A DNA stretch of 64,000 nucleotides from Rhodococcus sp. B50 (GTDB lineage: Bacteria; Actinomycetota; Actinomycetes; Mycobacteriales; Mycobacteriaceae): NCBI RefSeq assembly GCF_013602415.1, contig NZ_WPAG02000002.1:1829480-1893479 (forward strand), written 5' to 3'. The translations under genes and the position numbers were made by a program. This document shows positions 8,684-16,611 of the stretch, piece by piece (position 1 is the first letter of the stretch; each line of letters starts with the position of its first letter). The notes under the pieces were generated by a model. The model was not told the origin of the DNA and made no database searches. It saw only the letters and a program-made list of their open reading frames with translations.

Positions 8684-10063
8684 ATGACGCTGGAAGCCAC
8701 CGACACGTCCGTGCTGCGCCTCCCGTCCTCGAACGGCCGGTCCCCCGAGACCTCCGGATCCCCCACGCTGACCGAACTCGCCCACGCCGCCGGCACCCGC
8801 TACATCCTCGCCGTCTTCACCACCCTGTCCGGAAAGCCCTGCGCCAAGCTCGTTCCCGTCGAATCCGTCGGGGAGCTCGAGACCGAGGGCGTCGGCTTCG
8901 CCGGCTACGCCGCAGGTTCGATGGGCCAGGTCCCGAAGGACCCCGACCTCGTCGCCATCCCCGATGCCGCGTCGTTCACGCCCATCCCGTTCGTGCGCGA
9001 AGGCCTCGCCCTCGTCCACTGTGACCCGCACGTCGAAGGTGAGCCCTGGCCGTACGCGCCGCGCGTGATCCTCAAGTCCGTGCTCGCCCAGGCCGCCGAG
9101 CTGGGCCTCGAGGTCAACGTGGGTGCAGAGATCGAGTACTTCCTCGTCAACAAGGACGAAAACGGAACGCTGCGCACGGCCGACGCGCTCGACACCTCCC
9201 GCCAGCCCTGCTACGACGCCCGCGACGTGACCCGCATGTACGAGCACCTCACCTCGATCTCGGCAGCGATGAACACCCTCGGGTGGGGCAACTACGCAAA
9301 CGACCACGAGGACGGCAACGGCCAGTTCGAGCAGAACTTCCAGTACGCGGACGCGCTGACCACCGCCGACCGGGTGGTGACCCTGCGCTACCTGATCTCC
9401 GTGCTCGCCGAACAGCGCAGCATGACAGCGACCTTCATGCCCAAGCCCTTCGCGGACCGCACGGGATCGGGCATGCACATGCACCTGTCCCTGTGGAGCG
9501 ACGGCGCCTCGGCGTTCCCCGACGCATCCGACCCGCGCGGGCTGGGTCTGTCGAAGACCGCCTACTCCTTCATCGCCGGTATCCTCGAACACGCGTGCGC
9601 CCTGCAGGGCGTTATCGCGCCGACGGTCAACTCCTACAAGCGCACCGGCGCGACCAGCACTTCCTCCGGCGCAACCTGGTCGCCGCGGTACGCGACCTAC
9701 GGCGGCAACGACCGCACGCACTACCTGCGCGTCCCCGATTCCAACCGCGTCGAACTGCGCGGCGGTGACGGCTCCGCGAATCCGTACCTCGCCACCGCTG
9801 CCACGGTCGCTGCCGGCCTCGACGGCATCGGGCGCAACCTCGACCCGGGCACTCCCGGTACGGGCGCTTCCGCGGACCCGCTGCCGATGACGCTGCTGCA
9901 CGCGATGGACGCCCTCGTGGCCGATCCCGTCGTCGTCGGCGCCCTCGACTCGGCCGGCGCGAGTGTCGCCGACTACTTCGCCTCCCTCAAGCGCGAGGAG
10001 TTCTTCCACTGGCACAACACCGTGACCCCGTGGGAGATCGACAGCTATCTGACCGCCTTCTGA
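8684..10063 (+). CDS. Type III glutamine synthetase-like ligase (gamma-glutamylamide synthetase candidate)
   Basis: 459 aa from ATG 8684, SD GAGGAG. GS catalytic features: metal ligands in GAEIEYF, the ANDHEDGNGQFEQNF block, GSGMHMHLS, and the ATP/ammonia segment NSYKRTG. It belongs to the GlnT/GmaS-like branch rather than to GlnA1. GmaS-type enzymes ligate methylamine to glutamate, giving gamma-glutamylmethylamide; others use ammonia or larger amines. The three genes downstream are the split glutamate-synthase set, the arrangement known as gmaS-mgsABC or glnT-glxBCD. A possible GlnR box lies upstream. Family call is firm; the amine substrate is inference. Confidence 0.85.
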   Translation: MTLEATDTSVLRLPSSNGRSPETSGSPTLTELAHAAGTRYILAVFTTLSGKPCAKLVPVESVGELETEGVGFAGYAAGSMGQVPKDPDLVAIPDAASFTPIPFVREGLALVHCDPHVEGEPWPYAPRVILKSVLAQAAELGLEVNVGAEIEYFLVNKDENGTLRTADALDTSRQPCYDARDVTRMYEHLTSISAAMNTLGWGNYANDHEDGNGQFEQNFQYADALTTADRVVTLRYLISVLAEQRSMTATFMPKPFADRTGSGMHMHLSLWSDGASAFPDASDPRGLGLSKTAYSFIAGILEHACALQGVIAPTVNSYKRTGATSTSSGATWSPRYATYGGNDRTHYLRVPDSNRVELRGGDGSANPYLATAATVAAGLDGIGRNLDPGTPGTGASADPLPMTLLHAMDALVADPVVVGALDSAGASVADYFASLKREEFFHWHNTVTPWEIDSYLTAF

Positions 10064-10120
10064 GAACCTTCGACTTCTTCCGGATACATCGAACAGACCC
10101 ATCGAACAGGAGAGACGACC

Positions 10121-11008
10121 ATGTGCGGAATCGTCGGACTTCATCTGCGGGACACCGCGCTCGAGCCCCGGTTGGGCAGCCTGCTGACCGGAATGCTCGG
10201 GCAGATGGTGGACCGCGGACCGGATTCGGCGGGCGTCGCCGTCTACGGCAATCCGGTCTTCTCCCCTGCCGGGGAGTCGTCGGTCTCGGTGCTCGACGCG
10301 CCGTCGGATCTCGCCGCGACCGTCGGCGACGCACTGGGCGTGACCGTCGGTGCGCTCGACCTCGCACCCACCACCGTGCTGCACGCCCCCGTCCCCGCGG
10401 CCCTGCTCGCCGATACCGTCCGTGCCCTGGCGCCCGCGGCGACCGTCATCGGCTTCGGTGACGACGTGACCGTCCTCAAGGGAACGGGCGATCCGCGTGT
10501 TCTCGCGGAGAATTTCGGGCTGCCGTCCGTCTCCGGATGGCAGGGTGTGGGCCACACGCGCATGGCCACCGAATCCGCGGTCACCGCAGCAGGATCGCAT
10601 CCCTTCGCCGTGGGACCGGACCAATGCCTCGTCCACAACGGTTCGTTCTCCAACCACCTGTCGATCAAACGCGAACTCGAGGACGAGGGCGTGGTGTTCG
10701 ACAGCGAGAACGACACCGAGGTCGGAGCACGCTTCGTGGCCCAGCACCTCGCCGAGGGCGCGGATCTCGAGAAGGCCCTGCGTCTGCTCGGCGAACGGTT
10801 CGACGGCTTCTACACCCTGCTGGTGTCCACTTCCGATTCCTTCGCGGTGGTCCGCGATCCGATCGCCTGCAAGCCCGCGATCGTCGCCGAGTGCGACGCC
10901 TACGTCGCGATGGCTTCGGAGTTCCGCGCTCTGGCAGGGCTTCCCGGCATCGCCGACGCCCACATCTTCGAACCCGAACCGGACCGGGTCTACGTGTGGC
11001 AACGCTGA
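10121..11008 (+). CDS. Class II glutamine amidotransferase subunit (MgsA/GlxB-like)
   Basis: 295 aa. Begins MCGIVGLH, so Cys2 becomes the N-terminal nucleophile after Met removal. The Ntn amidotransferase motifs GHTRMAT, HNGSFSNH and ENDTEV follow. It corresponds to the glutaminase domain of glutamate synthase, encoded here as a separate subunit. In N-methylglutamate synthase (MgsABC) this subunit handles the gamma-glutamyl donor. SD AGGAGAG precedes ATG 10121. It sits 57 nt after the ligase gene and 53 nt before the GXGXG subunit, so co-transcription is likely. Confidence 0.9.
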   Translation: MCGIVGLHLRDTALEPRLGSLLTGMLGQMVDRGPDSAGVAVYGNPVFSPAGESSVSVLDAPSDLAATVGDALGVTVGALDLAPTTVLHAPVPAALLADTVRALAPAATVIGFGDDVTVLKGTGDPRVLAENFGLPSVSGWQGVGHTRMATESAVTAAGSHPFAVGPDQCLVHNGSFSNHLSIKRELEDEGVVFDSENDTEVGARFVAQHLAEGADLEKALRLLGERFDGFYTLLVSTSDSFAVVRDPIACKPAIVAECDAYVAMASEFRALAGLPGIADAHIFEPEPDRVYVWQR

Positions 11009-11061
11009 CCGGCACCATCGTCCCCGATTCCGCTGTCCGACCTCGTTCCCCGGAGGCAATC

Positions 11062-11760
11062 ATGACCACCGACACCCTGCTCCCGACCGCCACCTACGAC
11101 CTGGCGACGACCACCACCCGCGAACTCAATGCGGCACTGCACGCGACGGAGGCCCCGGCCTCGGTCGAGGTTACGAACCCGCAGGGCGCCCACGCACTCG
11201 CCTGCGGCCTGAACCGGCCGATCGACGTCCGGGTCGACGGCCACGTCGGCTACTACGCCGCCGGGATGAATCAGCACGCCCACGTGACCATCGACGGCAA
11301 TGCCGGTGTCGGGGTCGCCGAGAACATGATGTCGGGCAGCGTGCGCGTCACCGGTGACGCCTCGCAGTCCGCCGGCGCGACCGCCCACGGCGGACTGCTG
11401 GTGATCGAAGGCAACGCCGCCGCCCGCTGCGGCATCTCGATGAAAGGCGTCGACATCGTCGTCGGCGGCGACATCGGACACATGAGCGCCTTCATGGGGC
11501 AGGCCGGCCGCCTCGTCGTCCTCGGCGATGCCGGTGAGGCCCTGGGTGATTCGCTGTACGAGGCGCGGATCTACGTGCGGGGCCGCGTCGCCTCGCTCGG
11601 CGCGGACTGCGTCAAGAAGGAGATGCGCGCCGAGCACGTCGCCGAACTGCAGGAACTGCTCGACGCGGCCGGTTTCGACGCCGACCCGGCCGAATTCACC
11701 CGCTACGGCTCGGCCCGTCAGCTCTACCACTTCCACGTCGACAACGCCTCGGCGTACTGA
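11062..11760 (+). CDS. GXGXG-domain subunit (MgsB/GlxC-like)
   Basis: 232 aa from ATG 11062, SD GGAGGC. A right-handed beta-helix of G-x-x-G-x-x-x-G repeats (VRVDGHVGYYAAGMN, ITIDGNAG-type, VVGGDIGHMSAFMGQAG) matches the C-terminal domain of glutamate synthase and FwdC-type proteins. It is structural and pairs with the amidotransferase and FMN subunits. Having it as a free-standing gene between the other two is diagnostic of the mgsABC/glxBCD arrangement. Confidence 0.9.
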   Translation: MTTDTLLPTATYDLATTTTRELNAALHATEAPASVEVTNPQGAHALACGLNRPIDVRVDGHVGYYAAGMNQHAHVTIDGNAGVGVAENMMSGSVRVTGDASQSAGATAHGGLLVIEGNAAARCGISMKGVDIVVGGDIGHMSAFMGQAGRLVVLGDAGEALGDSLYEARIYVRGRVASLGADCVKKEMRAEHVAELQELLDAAGFDADPAEFTRYGSARQLYHFHVDNASAY

Positions 11761-11802
11761 CGCCCGACGTTCTTCCGCCCGCTCGACCCCGAGGAGACTT
11801 CC

Positions 11803-13128
11803 ATGACCTTCCAGCCCGGACTGCGTGAGTCGGCCACCTTCGACCGCAACGTCATCCACGAGATCCAGCGCGCCGCCGCGACCGGCATCTACGACATCCG
11901 CGGCTGGGGTGCCAAGCGCACGGTTCCCCACTTCGACGACCTGCTGTTCCTCGGGGCGTCGATGTCGCGCTACCCCCTCGAGGGCTACCGCGAGAAGTGT
12001 GAGACCGACGTCGTCCTCGGCGACCGCAACGCGAAGTACCCACTGCACCTGGATATCCCGGTCACCATCGCCGGAATGAGCTTCGGTGCGCTGTCCGGCC
12101 GCGCGAAGGAGGCCCTCGGCCGCGGCGCCAGCGAGGTCGGCACGTCCACCACCACCGGTGACGGCGGTATGACCCCGGAGGAACGCGGACAGTCCAAGCA
12201 CCTGGTCTACCAGTACCTGCCCTCCCGGTACGGCATGAACCCCGACGACCTGCGCAAGGCCGACGCCATCGAGGTCGTGCTCGGCCAGGGCGCCAAGCCC
12301 GGCGGTGGCGGTATGCTGCTCGGCCAGAAGATCACCGAACGCGTCGCGGGGATGCGCACCCTGCCGGTGGGCATCGACCAGCGCAGCGCATGCCGGCACC
12401 CCGATTGGACCGGCCCCGACGACCTCGCCATCAAGATCCTCGAACTGCGGGAGATCACCGGCTGGGAGAAGCCGATCTACGTCAAGGTCGGCGCGACCCG
12501 CACCTACTACGACGTCAAGCTCGCCGTGAAGTCCGGCGCCGACGTCGTGGTGGTCGACGGCATGCAGGGTGGTACCGCCGCCACCCAGGACGTCTTCATC
12601 GAGCACGTGGGCATCCCGACCCTCGCCGCGCTCCCCCAGGCCGTGCAGGCCCTGCAGGAGATGGGTGTGCACCGCACTCCGGGCGGCGTGCAACTGATCG
12701 TCTCCGGCGGTATCCGTTCGGGTGCCGACGTCGCCAAGGCGATGGCCCTCGGCGCCGACGCCGTCGCCATCGGCACGGCCGCGCTGATCGCCCTCGGCGA
12801 CAACGATCCGAAGTACCAGGCCGAATACGAGAAGCTGGGCTCGGCCGCCGGCTTCTACGACGACTTCCAGGACGGCAAGGATCCCGCCGGTATCACCACG
12901 CAGGATCCCGACCTGCAGGCCCGCTTCGATCCGGTCGAGGGTGGCCGCCGCCTGGCGAACTACCTGCGGGTGCTCACCATGGAGGCGCAGACCATCGCCC
13001 GGGCGTGCGGCAAGTCGCACCTGCGCAATCTCGAACCGCAGGACCTCGTCGCCGTCACGATGGAGGCCGCCGCCATGGCACGGGTTCCCCTGGCCGGAAC
13101 CGATTGGATCCCCGGCCGGACGCTCTAG
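11803..13128 (+). CDS. FMN-binding glutamate synthase-family subunit (MgsC/GlxD-like)
   Basis: 441 aa TIM-barrel FMN domain of glutamate synthase. Visible parts are the FMN-phosphate segment LIVSGGIRSGADVAKAM, GADAVAIGTAALIALG, and DGMQGGTAAT. Cysteines near CRHPDW may belong to the Fe-S or substrate site. It would reduce the imine formed from 2-oxoglutarate and the nitrogen donor. With the two preceding subunits it completes an N-methylglutamate-synthase-like heterotrimer. SD GAGGAG before ATG 11803. The physiological product (glutamate, N-methylglutamate or another N-alkylglutamate) cannot be decided from sequence. Confidence 0.9.
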   Translation: MTFQPGLRESATFDRNVIHEIQRAAATGIYDIRGWGAKRTVPHFDDLLFLGASMSRYPLEGYREKCETDVVLGDRNAKYPLHLDIPVTIAGMSFGALSGRAKEALGRGASEVGTSTTTGDGGMTPEERGQSKHLVYQYLPSRYGMNPDDLRKADAIEVVLGQGAKPGGGGMLLGQKITERVAGMRTLPVGIDQRSACRHPDWTGPDDLAIKILELREITGWEKPIYVKVGATRTYYDVKLAVKSGADVVVVDGMQGGTAATQDVFIEHVGIPTLAALPQAVQALQEMGVHRTPGGVQLIVSGGIRSGADVAKAMALGADAVAIGTAALIALGDNDPKYQAEYEKLGSAAGFYDDFQDGKDPAGITTQDPDLQARFDPVEGGRRLANYLRVLTMEAQTIARACGKSHLRNLEPQDLVAVTMEAAAMARVPLAGTDWIPGRTL

Positions 13129-13132
13129 TCCC

Positions 13133-13438
13133 GTGACGACCTTCGCAGCCCTGCTCGACGACATCCGGGACTGGCAGGCACAGGCCGTCTGCCGGTCCCG
13201 GGACGTCGACTTCTTCGACGACGCGCCCGAGGGTGTCGCCCGCGCCAAGTCCGTCTGCGCCTCCTGTCCCGTGCGGGAACCGTGCCGCGACCACGCGGCG
13301 CTCGCCGGGGAGACGCACGGGATCTGGGGCGGGTTGACGCCCACGGAGCTGATCCGTCACCGGTGGCTCGCCCGCGCCCGATCCACGCAGCACGAACGTG
13401 CCTGCCACAGCCAATTCTCGAGAGGACACAGCACATGA
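13133..13438 (+). CDS. WhiB-like Fe-S transcription factor
   Basis: 101 aa from GTG 13133. Cysteines at C20, C42, C45 and C51 give the WhiB spacing C-xn-C-x2-C-x5-C for a [4Fe-4S] cluster, followed by the GIWGG turn and a basic C-terminus (IRHRWLARARS) expected to contact DNA. WhiB proteins sense redox or NO and bind sigma factor. The gene begins 4 bases after the FMN-subunit stop, and its TGA overlaps the M20 hydrolase ATG (ATGA, 13435-13438), so it is embedded in a metabolic operon, which is unusual. An additional Cys lies near the C-terminus. Confidence 0.85.
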   Translation: MTTFAALLDDIRDWQAQAVCRSRDVDFFDDAPEGVARAKSVCASCPVREPCRDHAALAGETHGIWGGLTPTELIRHRWLARARSTQHERACHSQFSRGHST

Positions 13439-14664
13439 CCGTCTTCGACTCGCTCTGGGCATCGATCCTCGACGTCGGCAAGCACTCGACCACCGGAGGC
13501 TACCGCCGATTCGCGTGGAGCGACGCCGATCTCACTCTCCGCGAGTGGTTCCGCGGTTGTGCCGCCGAACGCGGCATGGACGTGGAAGAGGACCGCAACG
13601 GAAACCTCTGGGCCTGGTGGCTTCCCGAGGGCTGGGCGGGCGATCCCACCGGCGCCTTCGTCACCGGTTCGCACCTGGATTCGGTGCCCGACGGCGGTGC
13701 GTTCGACGGCCCCCTCGGCGTGGTCTCGGCGTTCGCCGCAGTGGATCTGGTCCGTGAGCGCGGCATCGTCCCGGCCGTGCCGATCGCGATCACGGCGTTC
13801 TCCGACGAGGAAGGCGCCCGCTTCGGTGTGGCATGTGTGGGCAGTCAGCTCACCACCGGGGCACTGGCTCCGCAGCGGGCGCTCGGCCTGCGTGATCGCG
13901 ACGGAATCACCCTGGCCGAGGCGATGACGCGCGCCGGCCGGGTGCCCGAACACATCGGCGCAGATCCCGGCCTGGTCGACCGGGTAGGGGTGTACGTCGA
14001 GTTGCACGTCGAACAGGGCCGGGCCCTCGACCTCGTCGACGCGCCCGTCGCGGTCGCGTCGTCGATCTGGCCGCACGGCCGGTGGCAGTTCACCTTCACC
14101 GGTGAGGCCAACCACGCCGGTGCCACGCGTCTGGTGGACCGTCGCGACCCGATGCTCGCGTACGCCTCGTCGGTCCACAGCGCCCGCTCGTGTGCGGCAG
14201 CAGCCGGAGCGGTAGCCACCTTCGGCAAGCTCGAGGTGCTGCCCAACGGCGCCAACGCGATTCCTTCCGAGATCAAGGCCTGGCTCGACGCTCGCGCCGC
14301 GGACGAGGAGACCCTGACGACACTGGTCGCCGAGATCGAGGCCGAGGCCCGCCGGCACTGCCTGCCGGACGAGATCGGACTCGACGTCTTCGCCGAATCG
14401 ATCACCCCCATCGTCGAGTTCCCGGCCGGACCGCGCGAACGGTTGCGCCGGGCGCTGTCCCATCTCGGGGACGTCCCGGTGCTCCCCACCCAGGCCGGGC
14501 ACGACGCCGGCATCCTGTCGGAGAAGGTCCCCACCGCAATGTTGTTCGTGCGCAATCCCACCGGGGTGTCGCACTCACCGCACGAGTTCGCCGAAGCCGA
14601 CGACTGCAACATCGGGGCGCGGGCGCTGGCCGACATCATGGCGGACTGGACGACGGGCAGCTAG
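13435..14664 (+). CDS. M20-family amidohydrolase (allantoate amidohydrolase/N-carbamoylase type)
   Basis: 409 aa. Di-metal ligands of the family are all visible: His in GSHLDS, bridging Asp in FDGPLG, Glu pair in DEEGARF, His in ELHVEQG and His in GVSHSPHEF. Relatives hydrolyse allantoate, N-carbamoyl amino acids or ureido/formimino groups. Actinobacterial histidine-degradation loci often contain such a gene, and HutD follows here directly, so an N-substituted glutamate is a reasonable guess. Start chosen at ATG 13435, overlapping the WhiB stop, with SD GAGAGGA. The hutD ATG follows its TAG without a gap. Confidence 0.85.
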   Translation: MTVFDSLWASILDVGKHSTTGGYRRFAWSDADLTLREWFRGCAAERGMDVEEDRNGNLWAWWLPEGWAGDPTGAFVTGSHLDSVPDGGAFDGPLGVVSAFAAVDLVRERGIVPAVPIAITAFSDEEGARFGVACVGSQLTTGALAPQRALGLRDRDGITLAEAMTRAGRVPEHIGADPGLVDRVGVYVELHVEQGRALDLVDAPVAVASSIWPHGRWQFTFTGEANHAGATRLVDRRDPMLAYASSVHSARSCAAAAGAVATFGKLEVLPNGANAIPSEIKAWLDARAADEETLTTLVAEIEAEARRHCLPDEIGLDVFAESITPIVEFPAGPRERLRRALSHLGDVPVLPTQAGHDAGILSEKVPTAMLFVRNPTGVSHSPHEFAEADDCNIGARALADIMADWTTGS

Positions 14665-15228
14665 ATGGTTGTGCAGGTGATCCGGGCCGACGACCGACGG
14701 CGGGTACCCTGGCGCAACGGCGCCGGGACGACCGAGGAGGTCGCGACCGGCCCCGACGGCCCCGACGGCCGTCCGCTGTGGCGGATCAGCCTGGCCGATC
14801 TGGGTTCGGAGCCGACCCAGTTCTCGGCCTTCGCCCGCACCGACCGCATCTTCACCGTCGTCGGTGAGCACGGCGTCGACCTCGACTCGGGGCCCGGGCC
14901 CCAACCGGTGGATCCGTGGCACCCGCATCCGTTCGCCGGGGAGGATGCGCCGCGCTGCGTGCCCCGAGGCACGACCCGGGCTTTCAACATCATGACCGAG
15001 CGCGGGGCCGCCACCGCCGGGGTCACGTATCTGACGCTCGACACGGAATTCGACACCGCCGCAGACGGGGTCACCGCCCTGTACGTGCGGTCGGGCACCG
15101 TGCACGCCGGCGCGGAAGGTGCCATGTCCGGAGACTGTCTCCTGATCCGCGACGAGGCGGTCACCGTACGTGGAGCCTCGGCCACCGGACTGCTGGTGCA
15201 CATCGGCCCGGCTCCCTTCCTCTCGTAG
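14665..15228 (+). CDS. hutD: HutD/Ves family protein
   Basis: 187 aa bicupin-like protein. The family hallmark near the N-terminus reads VPWRNGAGTTEE (usually WKNGGG-T-EI), followed by WRISLADL and FSAFARTDR. In other bacteria HutD limits histidine utilisation, perhaps by binding N-formylglutamate or urocanate; no enzymatic activity is established. ATG 14665 directly abuts the M20 hydrolase TAG, so it is translationally coupled. Residues GPDGPDG reflect a short in-frame duplication. No hutH, hutU or hutI gene lies in the window, so the usual histidine role is not supported here. Confidence 0.8.
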   Translation: MVVQVIRADDRRRVPWRNGAGTTEEVATGPDGPDGRPLWRISLADLGSEPTQFSAFARTDRIFTVVGEHGVDLDSGPGPQPVDPWHPHPFAGEDAPRCVPRGTTRAFNIMTERGAATAGVTYLTLDTEFDTAADGVTALYVRSGTVHAGAEGAMSGDCLLIRDEAVTVRGASATGLLVHIGPAPFLS

Positions 15229-15306
15229 AAACCGATTCCTTCCCGACGACATCGACTCCCCCACGGACCTCCCCTGCCGGAGGCCGTTCGAACAAAGGAT
15301 CCTCAG

Positions 15307-16497
15307 GTGACGGACACGACCAAGTTCCTGATCGTCGGCGGCGGCCTCGAAGGCCTGGCCATCGCCTACTCACTCGCCGACCGCGGCGAGACCGACGTCC
15401 TCGTCCTCGAGCGCGACACCCTCTGCTCGGGCATGACCGGAAAGTCCAGTGGCGTCGTGCGATGCCATTACGGCACCCCGTCGCTGGCCGCGATGTCCTG
15501 GTACGGCGTCGACATCTTCACCCGGGCGACCGAGATCTTCGGCGACGACATGGCTTTCCGCCAGTGCGGTTACGTCGTCGGTGTCGCGGAGAACAACGTC
15601 GAGCCGCTCGAGGCGAACATCGAGATGATGCAGGGTCTGGGCATCGCCACCGAACTCATCGCCCACGACAAGATGGCCGAACTGTGGCCGGGCCTGAACC
15701 TCGAGGACTTCGCCCTGTTCGCCTACGAACCGCTCGGCGGTCGCGGCGAGTCCTACATGGCGGGAATGGCGTTCGGGGCCACGGCCCGTCGGATGGGCGT
15801 GAAGATCCGGCAGAGCACCCCCGTGGCGTCGTTGCTGCAGAACGCCGCCGGCCGAGTCTACGGCGTGACCCTCGCCGACGGTTCCGAGGTGCACGCCGAG
15901 CAGGTCATCGTCGCCGCCGGCCCCTGGACGCCGGCGCTCGTCGCCGGGGTCGGCATCGACATCGACGTCCGGGCGCAACGCGCGCAGTTGGTCCTCGTCG
16001 ATCAGGGTGTCCCGACCCCGGAGGTTCCTGTGCTGTCCGATCTGGCCGGCCTGCAGTACATCTGCCGCGAACCGAACGGCGAACTGCTCGTGGGCAACTC
16101 CGATCACCAGACACCGGAGTACATCGACCCCGACAAGTACATCAATCGCGCCGACGACTCGACGATCGAGAAGAACATCATGAAACTCGGCAACCGTCTG
16201 CCCGAGATGCCGGACCCGCGGATCACCAGTTCGTACGTCGGTGCGTACGACGTCACCGAGGACTACAACCCCGTCATCGGCCCGGCACCGGTCGAAGGCC
16301 TGTTCCTGGCGACGGGATTCTCCGGGCACGGCTTCAAGATCTCCCCCGCCGTGGGCAAACTGGTCGCCGACCTGCTGATCGACGGGAAGACCGATCTGCC
16401 GAACGTGAACCCGGACGACTTCCGTTTCTCCCGCTTCGAGGAGGGCGATCTGCTCCTGAGCCTCAACCCCTACGAGGGGGCCGGCGAGATGCGCTGA
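15307..16497 (+). CDS. FAD-dependent amino acid/amine oxidoreductase (DAO family, SoxB/MgdA-like)
   Basis: 396 aa from GTG 15307. The N-terminal FAD site is VGGGLEGLAIAYSLA, near the sarcosine-oxidase-beta pattern. SGVVRCHYG, VIVAAGPWTP and the C-terminal GFSGHGFKISPAVG are typical DAO motifs. Relatives oxidise N-methyl or secondary amines such as sarcosine, dimethylglycine or N-methylglutamate. In the known N-methylglutamate pathway the dehydrogenase has four subunits (MgdABCD). Only the beta-like subunit is present here, so it may work alone or with partners elsewhere. It probably belongs to the 8684-16497 operon (78-nt gap after hutD). Confidence 0.85.
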   Translation: MTDTTKFLIVGGGLEGLAIAYSLADRGETDVLVLERDTLCSGMTGKSSGVVRCHYGTPSLAAMSWYGVDIFTRATEIFGDDMAFRQCGYVVGVAENNVEPLEANIEMMQGLGIATELIAHDKMAELWPGLNLEDFALFAYEPLGGRGESYMAGMAFGATARRMGVKIRQSTPVASLLQNAAGRVYGVTLADGSEVHAEQVIVAAGPWTPALVAGVGIDIDVRAQRAQLVLVDQGVPTPEVPVLSDLAGLQYICREPNGELLVGNSDHQTPEYIDPDKYINRADDSTIEKNIMKLGNRLPEMPDPRITSSYVGAYDVTEDYNPVIGPAPVEGLFLATGFSGHGFKISPAVGKLVADLLIDGKTDLPNVNPDDFRFSRFEEGDLLLSLNPYEGAGEMR

Positions 16498-16577
16498 TCC
16501 CCGGCCTTGTAGCGCGCTCGTGCCCTCCCGGACCCTGCCGGATCCGTGGAGGGCACCCGCATGTCCGCATCGCGGCG

Positions 16578-16611
16578 TTCACCACTGGTGGACACACGCT
16601 ACGCTGACGAT
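16578..16611 (+). promoter_or_regulatory. Possible leaderless promoter with palindrome for the XRE-cupin gene
   Basis: TTCACC (16578-16583), a 16-nt spacer and TACGCT (16600-16605) lie 6 nt before ATG 16612. The palindrome CACCACTGGTG (16580-16590) overlaps the -35 region and could be an autoregulatory operator. By-eye call. Confidence 0.35.

Noticed and set aside
8684..10063. Assignment as the main glutamine synthetase GlnA1
   Set aside because: Sequence and neighbours fit the type III/GmaS-GlnT branch; GlnA1 would not be followed by split glutamate-synthase subunits.
8645..11059. An 804-codon minus-strand frame opposite the GS-like and amidotransferase genes
   Set aside because: No recognisable domain; antisense to well-supported genes with family motifs.
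10990..13344. A 784-codon minus-strand frame opposite the mgsB/mgsC-like genes
   Set aside because: Low-complexity product; both plus-strand genes have complete family motifs and ribosome sites.
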